64,000 nt of DNA, taken from assembly GCF_022811685.1 (NCBI RefSeq), contig NZ_CP094532.1, positions 186,001 through 250,000 on the forward strand. Reading direction: 5' to 3'. Each line of letters starts with the position of its first letter. The stretch's first letter is position 1. This stretch comes from Chryseobacterium suipulveris. Lineage in GTDB: Bacteria; Bacteroidota; Bacteroidia; Flavobacteriales; Weeksellaceae. Below are positions 50,691 to 58,383 of this stretch, in pieces. The position numbers were made by a program, and so were the translations under genes. Under the pieces are notes generated by a model that was given only the letters and a program-made list of their open reading frames with translations, ran no database searches and was not told where the DNA came from.

Positions 50691-52649
50691 ATGAAAACCA
50701 ACTGGTTTAAAAATATATTCAGAAAGAAAGATAAGGAGAAAGACAGTTACGTTAAAATTCCCGAAGATATTCGGATGAAGATTATCGAAAAATCATCCTT
50801 ACAGGTATCCAGAGGGGTCTTTTTCTCTACGGTGATTATCGTGGTTTCCTTTCTCCCCGTATTTATGTTGACAGGTCAGGAAGGTAAACTTTTTCACCCG
50901 TTGGCGTACACCAAAACTTTTATCCTGATCGTTGATGCGATCTTGGTACTTACCCTTGCGCCGGTACTTATCTCCTTTTTTATGAAGGGAAAGTTTAAAG
51001 ACGATAAGAAAAACCCAATAAATCGGGGCTTGGAACGGGTTTACGAACCCATCATTCGCTGGTGCATGGAATGGAAAAAAACAACGCTTGGCATTAATAT
51101 TCTTGCCCTTCTTATCAGCATCCCTTTAATTATGAACCTCGGCCGTGAGTTTATGCCGCCCTTAGATGAAGGCTCACTACTCTTTATGCCGGTCACTTTG
51201 CCTGATATTTCGAACTCTGAAGCCAAAAGATTACTTCAGGTGCAGGATAAAATCATTAAAGGAGTTCCGGAAGTGGATCATGTCCTCGGAAAAGCCGGAA
51301 GAGCAAACACGGCGACAGATAATTCACCCATTTCAATGATTGAAACCATCATTCTGTTGAAACCTCAGGACGAATGGCGCGACGGCCTTACAAAAGACGA
51401 TCTTATTAATGAATTGAATGCCAAACTGCAGATTCCCGGCGTAACCAATGGCTGGACCATGCCGATTTCCAACCGGATCAATATGCTTTCAACAGGGATT
51501 AGAACGGATGTGGGCGTAAAAGTGTACGGACAGAACCTGGACAGTATCGCGGTCCTTTCCGAAAAAATAAAAAAGGAACTCACCGGTATTGAAGGAATAA
51601 AAGACATGTACGTAGAACCCATTACCGGCGGAAAATATGTGGATATTGAAGTGAAACGCGAAGAAATAGGAAGATACGGCCTAAGTGTGGATGATGTAAA
51701 TGCCGTCGTGGAAAGTGCGCTCGGCGGAATGAAACTCACCACCACAGTGGAAGGCCGACAGCGCTTTTCGGTAAATGCCAGATACGGCCAGGATTTCAGA
51801 AATAATTTGGAATCTCTGAGAAGATTGCCCATGCAGACGATGGAATTTGGTTCCATTCCGCTAAGTGCAGTGGCTGACATTCGTCTTACAGAAGGACCAC
51901 CAATGATCAATTCTGAAAATGCAATGTTGCGTGGAACTGTTCTATTCAACGTACGCGACCGGGATTTAGGCAGTACCGTAAAAGAAGCCCAGGCAAAACT
52001 CAATAACATGGTGAACAAAATGCCAAAAGGTTATTTCGTGGAATGGAGCGGTCAGTACGAAAACCTGATTCGGGGCGAGCAGACTTTAAAAATGATTATG
52101 CCCCTAGTATTAATAGTGATTTTCCTTTCGATGTATTTTGCGTTCAATTCTTACCGCGAAGCTTTCTTTAATCTCATCAGTATTCCTTTTGCCCTAATCG
52201 GGGGTGTCTTTATGATTTCGATTTGGGGGGTGAACCTTTCCGTAGCCGTAGCAGTTGGTTTTATTGCGTTGTTCGGACTTGCGGTAGAAACGGGAATTGT
52301 GATGGTTATTTACCTGAACGATGCCATGATTCAGCTTACTACGAAGAATGGCAACTCACGGGAGACCATTACCAATGAAGAACTTCGGGAGTACGTCATC
52401 AATGGAGCAGCGAAAAGATTAAGACCTAAAATTATGACCGTGTGTGTTACCCTTTTCGGACTCGTTCCCATCCTGTGGAGTCACGGCGTTGGAAGTGATA
52501 TGATGAAACCAATCGTATTGCCGATGGTGGGTGGCGTTTTTACTTCCGCAATTCACATCCTGTTGGTAACCCCCATTATCTTTTATATGCAGAAGGAATG
52601 GGAACTGAACAAGTTGGGTAAAATTGACGTGCTCGACGCTTCCCATTAA
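50691..52649 (+). CDS. CusA/CzcA RND pump, C-terminal half
   Basis: A 652-residue protein that continues the same pump. It begins with a basic, new N-terminus (MKTNWFKNIFRKKDKEKDSY) then the normal sequence (SSLQVSRGVFFSTVIIVVSF) of helix 5, the second porter region, and helices 7-12. AVETGIVMVI (Glu533) and RPKIMT match the proton-relay Glu and Lys of CusA. ATG 50691 lies 2 bp after the upstream stop. With the first half it totals 1079 residues, the length of an intact pump. Confidence 0.85.
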   Translation: MKTNWFKNIFRKKDKEKDSYVKIPEDIRMKIIEKSSLQVSRGVFFSTVIIVVSFLPVFMLTGQEGKLFHPLAYTKTFILIVDAILVLTLAPVLISFFMKGKFKDDKKNPINRGLERVYEPIIRWCMEWKKTTLGINILALLISIPLIMNLGREFMPPLDEGSLLFMPVTLPDISNSEAKRLLQVQDKIIKGVPEVDHVLGKAGRANTATDNSPISMIETIILLKPQDEWRDGLTKDDLINELNAKLQIPGVTNGWTMPISNRINMLSTGIRTDVGVKVYGQNLDSIAVLSEKIKKELTGIEGIKDMYVEPITGGKYVDIEVKREEIGRYGLSVDDVNAVVESALGGMKLTTTVEGRQRFSVNARYGQDFRNNLESLRRLPMQTMEFGSIPLSAVADIRLTEGPPMINSENAMLRGTVLFNVRDRDLGSTVKEAQAKLNNMVNKMPKGYFVEWSGQYENLIRGEQTLKMIMPLVLIVIFLSMYFAFNSYREAFFNLISIPFALIGGVFMISIWGVNLSVAVAVGFIALFGLAVETGIVMVIYLNDAMIQLTTKNGNSRETITNEELREYVINGAAKRLRPKIMTVCVTLFGLVPILWSHGVGSDMMKPIVLPMVGGVFTSAIHILLVTPIIFYMQKEWELNKLGKIDVLDASH

Positions 52650-52667
52650 TCCTTAAATGATTACAAA

Positions 52668-53915
52668 ATGAAAAAATTAATAATAACAGGAGCACTGGCC
52701 TTGCTTTACACCAATATTGATGCTCAGCGGATGCCGTTGCCCGCTGTAATCGACAGTATCGCAGCCAACCATCCTGTGGTTAAAATGTATAATGCGGAAG
52801 TCCGGTCAATGGACGCTGCGGCCAAAGGCGCAAGAAGCTGGATGCCCCCAACCGTTGGAGCCGGTTTCTTCATGACGCCCTATAATGCAAAACTCTGGCA
52901 GCGCGACGGCGATATGCTAGGCATGGGCTCGGTAGCAGTTTCGGTGGAACAGATGTTTCCGAACAGAAAGAAACTCGACGCCAACGAAAATCTCATGAAG
53001 GCAATGTCTTCCGTAGAAAAGGAAAAGCTCTTTGCCGCCCTCAATGAAAACTTTCAGGATGCAAAAAAACTGTATTACAGTTCCATTGTCCTGGATAAAA
53101 AGCTGAAGGTCGTTAAGGAAAACGAAAAGATGCTGGATTTCATGATCAGAAACGCCGAGATCCGGTACAAAAACGGACTCGGTAAAATATCGGCCTATTA
53201 CAAAGCAAAAGCTGCCCTCGGAAGCTCCAAAAACATGCAGCTCATGTACGAGAATGACCTCCGCGTCAACCGGATCCGGTTGAATGCCCTCATGGGAAGA
53301 GACCCGCTCGCGCCACTGGAGATTGAACCGGAATACAACCTGAATGATTATTCTCTCGAGACTTTTGGTCAGGATCTATTTTATCAGAACAGAAGTGATC
53401 TCCGCGGCATCGACCGGGAAATCAATATTGCCAAACTCAAACAGGATCTGGAAAAGCAGAATCTAAAGCCGGAATTTGGCGTAAAGTTCGAAAACATGTT
53501 TGGTTTTGGTGGCCAGCCCATGCAGTTTTCTCTGATGCTGATGGCAAAACTGCCTTTCGTATCCTGGGCTTCAGGCATGAATAAAGCCAATATTGAAAGC
53601 CTGAAACTGAAAGAAGAAGCCTTGCAGGCACAGAAAGAAATGATGGTGAACGAATACAGTGGAATGGCCTATGGAATGCGCAATGAACTCGAACTGAACA
53701 AAAATCAGCTTAAACTCTATGAAGACACCATTATTCCGGCCTTAAAAAACAACTACAAATCCATGCAGTTGGGCTATGAGCAGAATACGGAAGAACTCTT
53801 CATGTTATATGACGCATGGGAACAGCTGAATATGGCCCAACTGGAATATTTCGAGATCCTTACCAAAGCACTGCAGACGCAAACTGAAATTGACCGCTTA
53901 ATAGAAAGAAGATGA
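52668..53915 (+). CDS. TolC-family outer-membrane channel (CusC-like)
   Basis: A 415-residue outer-membrane efflux protein with signal peptide (ending NIDAQ). It has the helical alpha-barrel pattern with Asn/Gln-rich coiled coils (SIVLDKKLKVVKENEKMLDF; QTQTEIDRLIERR at the end) and strand segments between. It should form a trimeric exit duct for the RND pump. Overlaps the next gene by 4 bp. Confidence 0.85.
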   Translation: MKKLIITGALALLYTNIDAQRMPLPAVIDSIAANHPVVKMYNAEVRSMDAAAKGARSWMPPTVGAGFFMTPYNAKLWQRDGDMLGMGSVAVSVEQMFPNRKKLDANENLMKAMSSVEKEKLFAALNENFQDAKKLYYSSIVLDKKLKVVKENEKMLDFMIRNAEIRYKNGLGKISAYYKAKAALGSSKNMQLMYENDLRVNRIRLNALMGRDPLAPLEIEPEYNLNDYSLETFGQDLFYQNRSDLRGIDREINIAKLKQDLEKQNLKPEFGVKFENMFGFGGQPMQFSLMLMAKLPFVSWASGMNKANIESLKLKEEALQAQKEMMVNEYSGMAYGMRNELELNKNQLKLYEDTIIPALKNNYKSMQLGYEQNTEELFMLYDAWEQLNMAQLEYFEILTKALQTQTEIDRLIERR

Positions 53916-55162
53916 GAAAATTGATAATATTCACTATGTTTTTGTTTGGTTTAACGGCGTGTGACAAACTGAAGTTCTGGGAAGATAAGCACTCGGCAGA
54001 AGCTGCAATGCATACTTATACCTGTCCGATGCATCCGGAAGTAATCTCAGACAAACCAGGCAAATGCCCCAAATGCGGGATGGATTTGGTGCTGAAAGAT
54101 GCCCCTGAAAAAAAGGAAGAAGGGATTAAACTCGACGATCTGCTGAAACCAACCAATGAATTTGTAGTGTCGGAACAGCCCGTAATAAAAGTAAAAAGAG
54201 AAAACATACCCACCACGGTTGATGCTTTAGGGACGGTAGAATACGATACTCGACAGATTGGCAGTATTTCCTCGCGCGTTGCGGGCCGTATCGAGAAACT
54301 CTATGTGCGGTATAAATACCAGAAAGTGTCGAAAGGGCAGCGTATTTTAGATATATACAGCCCGGAACTTTTAACCGCACAGCAAAACCTGCTCTTCGTT
54401 ATTAAAAATGACCGCTCAAACAAAACAATGATCGATGCTTCACGCCAGAAACTCCTTCTTTTGGGAATGCCGGCTTCACAGATACAGAAAGTCATCCAGC
54501 GAGGGAAACCTGATCTCACAGTTCCGGTTTTCAGCAATTACAGCGGACACATTCAGCAGGCAGGATCGGCCGGAAGCATGGGGTCATCACCACAATCTGC
54601 ACCCGCAATGGCTTCAAATACGGCAGCCACCGCTGAACTACCCCTAAAAGAGGGAATGTATCTCCAGAAAGGACAGAATATTTTCAGTGTCTACAATCCC
54701 AACAGAACCTGGGCCCTGATCAATATTTTTTCTGAAGATATTGGCCTGGTCAGCAAAGGACAGTCTGTCATGGTCATTCCTGAATCCAATCCGGACAGCC
54801 GCTTCAAAGGAACCATCGGTTTTATTGAACCGTTTTTCAGGCAGGGCAGCAAAACTGTAACTGCGCGCGTCTATTTTGATAATTCCACCGCAAAAATTCC
54901 TGTCGGAAGTCAGGTTAAAGCGGAGATTATGAGCCACAACAGAATGGCAGATTGGCTGCCGAAATCAGCGGTGGTTTCTTTGGGGATTGATAAAATTGCG
55001 TTCAAAAAAGTTGAAGGCGGTTTTATTGCCCACAAGGTTGTTACCGGCGCGGTGGTAGGCGATAAAATTCAGATCGTCAGTGGTTTGCTTCCTGAAGATG
55101 GAGTTGCCGAAAATGCACAGTACCTGATGGACAGCGAAAGTTTCATAAAAATTAACAGATAA
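53912..55162 (+). CDS. CusB-like adaptor 1 with N-terminal metal-binding domain
   Basis: A 416-residue membrane-fusion lipoprotein (Cys17, LTAC). Residues 36-62 hold the heavy-metal-binding module YTCPMHPEVISDKPGKCPKC-GMDL. Adaptor domains follow: barrel-sandwich (DTRQIGSISSRVAGRIEKLY), an alpha-hairpin (LTAQQNLLFVIKNDRSNKTM), and beta-barrel and proximal domains (FKGTIGFIEPFFRQGSKTV). It should link pump and channel and hand over Cu(I)/Ag(I). Confidence 0.88.
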   Translation: MRKLIIFTMFLFGLTACDKLKFWEDKHSAEAAMHTYTCPMHPEVISDKPGKCPKCGMDLVLKDAPEKKEEGIKLDDLLKPTNEFVVSEQPVIKVKRENIPTTVDALGTVEYDTRQIGSISSRVAGRIEKLYVRYKYQKVSKGQRILDIYSPELLTAQQNLLFVIKNDRSNKTMIDASRQKLLLLGMPASQIQKVIQRGKPDLTVPVFSNYSGHIQQAGSAGSMGSSPQSAPAMASNTAATAELPLKEGMYLQKGQNIFSVYNPNRTWALINIFSEDIGLVSKGQSVMVIPESNPDSRFKGTIGFIEPFFRQGSKTVTARVYFDNSTAKIPVGSQVKAEIMSHNRMADWLPKSAVVSLGIDKIAFKKVEGGFIAHKVVTGAVVGDKIQIVSGLLPEDGVAENAQYLMDSESFIKINR

Positions 55163-55173
55163 AAATTGATAAG

Positions 55174-56379
55174 ATGAAATTTAATATTTTAATGCTGGCC
55201 TTGCTGGTTTTTCTTTACTCCTGTAAAAAGGAGGAAGATCCGCATGCCGGCCACGATATCTACTACACCTGTTCCATGCACCCGCAGGTAGTCTCCGATA
55301 AACCCGGAAAATGCCCCATTTGTCACATGGATTTGGTGCCTGTGGAGAAGAAAAAGAATGCGGATCCTAACGAAATTGTTTTGAATGACGAGCAGGTTAA
55401 ACTTGGGAATATCAAAACAGTCGCGCTATCTGATGGGTCTATGGCCGACAAACTTACCCTGACTGGAACACTCAATTTTAATCAGTACCAAATGCAGGCA
55501 GTAAGTTCCAGAGTAATGGGCAGAGTTGAACGGTTGTATTATAAAAACATTGGCGATTTTGTTCCGAAGGGGGCGCCGTTGGTCGATATTTACAGTGAAG
55601 AACTCAATAATGCAAAGCAGGAATATTTGCTGGCATTAGAAAGACGCAAACTGTTTGTCGGCAATACTTCCATTGATTTTGATCAGTTGCTCCAAAGTTC
55701 CCGCAACAAGCTTTATTTATGGGGAATGTCCGAAAGCCAGATCAAACAGTTGGAAAGATCAGGAAAAGCCACGCCAACCACTACCGTGTTCAGCAATGCA
55801 GCCGGGTACATCACCGATCTGAGCATTGCTGAAGGTGATTATCTTGCGGAAGGCGGCACCATCGTGAATCTGGCAGACCTTTCATCGCTGTGGGCGGAGG
55901 CGCAGGTTTATTCCTCTCAAATGGCTCTCCTTCAGAAAGACAGCAAGGTCACCGTATATATTCCCGATCTGGATAATTTGAAGATTGATGGGAAGATTGA
56001 TTTTACAAACCCTGAAATAAGCGCCTCCAGCAGGATAAATCTGGTTCGCATTTCCGTGCCCAACAAAGGAAACATGCTGAAACCCGGCATGCCGGTATAT
56101 GTTCTTGTGGAAAACAAATCACGTGATGGACTTTCAATGCCTGTAGATGCGGTGATCAGGGATGGGAAATCCTCCACCGTCTGGGTGAAAACAGCGAAGA
56201 ACACTTTCGTAAACAGAATGGTGGAAACGGGTCTCGAATATGAAGACAGAATAGAAATCACATCAGGAATTAAGGCGGGAGACGAAGTAGTGGTCTCCGG
56301 GGCCTACCTTCTGAACAGCGAATATATATTTAAGAAAGGGGCAGATCCCATGGCGGGTCACGATATGAGCACAATGTAA
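55174..56379 (+). CDS. CusB-like adaptor 2 with N-terminal metal-binding domain
   Basis: A 401-residue paralogue of the preceding adaptor (Cys17, LYSC). The metal module at 31-58 is YTCSMHPQVVSDKPGKCPIC-HMDL, so the second knuckle is CxxCH instead of CxxCG. The C-terminal tail MAGHDMSTM is Met/His-rich and absent from adaptor 1. It starts 12 bp after adaptor 1. The two may form mixed hexamers with the one pump. Confidence 0.88.
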   Translation: MKFNILMLALLVFLYSCKKEEDPHAGHDIYYTCSMHPQVVSDKPGKCPICHMDLVPVEKKKNADPNEIVLNDEQVKLGNIKTVALSDGSMADKLTLTGTLNFNQYQMQAVSSRVMGRVERLYYKNIGDFVPKGAPLVDIYSEELNNAKQEYLLALERRKLFVGNTSIDFDQLLQSSRNKLYLWGMSESQIKQLERSGKATPTTTVFSNAAGYITDLSIAEGDYLAEGGTIVNLADLSSLWAEAQVYSSQMALLQKDSKVTVYIPDLDNLKIDGKIDFTNPEISASSRINLVRISVPNKGNMLKPGMPVYVLVENKSRDGLSMPVDAVIRDGKSSTVWVKTAKNTFVNRMVETGLEYEDRIEITSGIKAGDEVVVSGAYLLNSEYIFKKGADPMAGHDMSTM

Positions 56380-56380
56380 T

Positions 56381-56839
56381 ATGAGAAAATTGAATATGAT
56401 AGGCTGGCTGGCGGTGCTAGTGGTGGCTATTGTTTTAGTCATTCAGGTCATACCGGTGGAGCGTAATGTCTCCACCGTTCCGCCAGGTCAAAGTTTTGAA
56501 AAAACCGAAAAGGTGCCCGCCAACGTGGCTGCAATCCTTAAAGTTTCCTGCTATGACTGTCATTCAAATAATACCCGTTATCCTTGGTATTCGGAATTAC
56601 AGCCGGGCGCGTGGTTCATGGCCCGGCATATTAAAAAAGGCAAAGAAGAACTCAATTTGGATGAGTTCAATGACTATTCAAAAAGACGGAAGAAAGCGAA
56701 AATAAAAAGCATCATCAGTCAGATTGAGAAAGAGGAAATGCCTTTAAAATCCTATCTTTTACTTCATCCTGATGCAGGTTTAACACCAAATAAGAAAAAA
56801 GTCCTTTTGCAGTTTTTTCAGTCAGAACTTGAACTTTAA
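56381..56839 (+). CDS. Haem-binding domain protein (Haem_bd family)
   Basis: A 152-residue protein with an N-terminal membrane helix (IGWLAVLVVAIVLVIQVI) and a periplasmic domain with CYDCH (57-61), a haem c site, in the family context CHSNNTRYPWYSELQPGAWF. Haem_bd proteins occur in Bacteroidota near metal and redox genes. Its tie to copper efflux is unclear. It starts 1 bp after adaptor 2 stops. Confidence 0.85.
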   Translation: MRKLNMIGWLAVLVVAIVLVIQVIPVERNVSTVPPGQSFEKTEKVPANVAAILKVSCYDCHSNNTRYPWYSELQPGAWFMARHIKKGKEELNLDEFNDYSKRRKKAKIKSIISQIEKEEMPLKSYLLLHPDAGLTPNKKKVLLQFFQSELEL

Positions 56840-56890
56840 AACATGAAATGAAAATCGTCAAAAATGAAAATAAAATCTTAAAAGAACAAT

Positions 56891-57520
56891 ATGAAAACAG
56901 ACAGAAAATTAATCGGAGCAGGACTTTTGACAGCAGTTACCGCTTCATTGTGTTGTATTACACCAGTATTGGTTTTAATAGCAGGAACAAGCGGAATTGC
57001 TGCAACTTTTTCCTGGCTCGAACCTTTACGGCCTTATTTAATCGCGTTAACAGTTTTCGTTCTTGGTTTTGCCTGGTATCTTAAACTAAAACCCAAAAAA
57101 CAATTAGACTGTAGCTGCGAGAAAGATGAAAAAATACCATTCACGCAGTCGAAAATGTTTTTAGGGATTGTTACCCTATTTGCAGTCGTTATGCTTGCCT
57201 TCCCCTACTATTCAGCTGTTTTCTATCCAAAAACAGAAAAGCAAATTATAATAGTAGATCAATCTAATATCCGTAAAATAGAATTTACAATTAGTGGTAT
57301 GACCTGCGCAAGCTGTGGGGAGCACGTCAATAGCGAAGTGAATAAACTGACGGGAATTATAAGTTCAGACGCTTCGTACGAAAACAAAAATGCAGTTGTG
57401 AAATTTGATGATTCAAAAACAAACATTGATGTAATCCAAAACGCCATAAACGCTACCGGATATGTAGTAACTGACAAAAAAGAATATCAATTGGAAACCA
57501 TTGGTCCTGAAAAACCATAA
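56891..57520 (+). CDS. merT: Mercuric transport fusion protein MerTP
   Basis: A 209-residue MerT-MerP fusion. The MerT part has three membrane helices and the Hg-binding pair Cys21-Cys22 in ASLCCITPVL, with Cys74/Cys76 in the cytoplasmic loop (DCSCEKDE). The C-terminal HMA domain has GMTCASCGEH (Cys139, Cys142). It brings Hg(II) into the cytoplasm for reduction, yet no mercuric reductase gene is in the window. Confidence 0.88.
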   Translation: MKTDRKLIGAGLLTAVTASLCCITPVLVLIAGTSGIAATFSWLEPLRPYLIALTVFVLGFAWYLKLKPKKQLDCSCEKDEKIPFTQSKMFLGIVTLFAVVMLAFPYYSAVFYPKTEKQIIIVDQSNIRKIEFTISGMTCASCGEHVNSEVNKLTGIISSDASYENKNAVVKFDDSKTNIDVIQNAINATGYVVTDKKEYQLETIGPEKP

Positions 57521-57535
57521 TAAATTATTAAACAG

Positions 57536-57745
57536 ATGAATACAGTCAAATTACAGTCAATAATCACCTGCCCCAATTGCGGACACAGGAAGGAGGAAAC
57601 AATGCCTACAGATTCTTGCCAGTATTTCTACGAATGCGAAAAATGTAAGACCGTTTTAACACCAAAACAGGGCGATTGCTGTGTGTATTGCAGTTACGGA
57701 ACAGTGCCTTGTCCCCCAGTTCAGCAGGACAAGAAATGTTGCTAA
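57536..57745 (+). CDS. GDCCVxC-domain small protein
   Basis: A 69-residue protein with eleven cysteines: ITCPNCGH, YECEKCK, GDCCVYCSYGTVPC and KKCC. The GDCCVYCSYG core defines a family (some members use selenocysteine) found with mercury and copper resistance genes. It probably binds or methylates/handles soft metal in the cytoplasm; the reaction is unknown. Start ATG 57536, 16 bp after merTP. Confidence 0.8.
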   Translation: MNTVKLQSIITCPNCGHRKEETMPTDSCQYFYECEKCKTVLTPKQGDCCVYCSYGTVPCPPVQQDKKCC

Positions 57746-57783
57746 AAGTCCTTACATTTAACTAAATAACAAAAACCATTTTA

Positions 57784-58347
57784 ATGGACAAATCAACGCA
57801 CAGCCACAAAGTTTCTCCGGACCATAGTGCCTCGGGGAAAACTCATTCTACACAGAATATGGATTCAAAAAAAGAAAGTGAACAAATGGATCACAGCGGG
57901 GCATACAAAAAGTTGTTTTGGATGCTTCTCATTTCCTTCGTATCCATGTTTATATTAATGTATGCGATGGTTGATCGGTTATCCAATGTGATTCCCAATA
58001 TCAATCAGTTTTATATGGCCGGACTAATGGCTTCTCCTATGTTGATCATCGAACTGCTGTTAATGGCAAAGATGTATCCCAATAAAAAACTCAACAAGGT
58101 ACTGATGGGTGTCGGTGTGTTGGCGATGGTGCTGTTTTGGTCTGGCATTCGGCAGCAGACAGCCGTGGGAGATGTCCAGTTCCTAAAGTCCATGATTCCA
58201 CACCATGCAGGGGCTATTCTTATGGTCGAAGAAAGTAATCTGGTCGATCCGGAAGTGAGAAAGTTGGGCGAGGAAATTATCAAAGCACAGGAGGAGGAAA
58301 TTGCCGTCATGAGGGCGAAAATTAAGGAACTTCAAACCCGGAAGTAA
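57784..58347 (+). CDS. DUF305 membrane protein with His/Met-rich N-terminus
   Basis: A 187-residue protein. The first 40 residues are His/Ser/Met-rich (STHSHKVSPDHSASGKTHST). Three membrane segments follow (46-62, 77-96, 105-122), then the DUF305 core FLKSMIPHHAGAILMVEESN, whose paired His140-His141 and Met are likely metal ligands. DUF305 is linked to copper handling in many bacteria. Confidence 0.82.
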   Translation: MDKSTHSHKVSPDHSASGKTHSTQNMDSKKESEQMDHSGAYKKLFWMLLISFVSMFILMYAMVDRLSNVIPNINQFYMAGLMASPMLIIELLLMAKMYPNKKLNKVLMGVGVLAMVLFWSGIRQQTAVGDVQFLKSMIPHHAGAILMVEESNLVDPEVRKLGEEIIKAQEEEIAVMRAKIKELQTRK

Positions 58348-58383
58348 TCTCAAATAGCAGAATTTAACGCAAAAAAATGAATT

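Noticed and set aside
50680..50700. Programmed frameshift joining the CusA halves
   Set aside because: No slippery heptamer is evident, and the second half has its own ATG two bases after the stop; stop-restart is simpler.
56848..57084. Plus-strand 78-residue ORF before merTP
   Set aside because: Overlaps merTP in another frame, with no family features.
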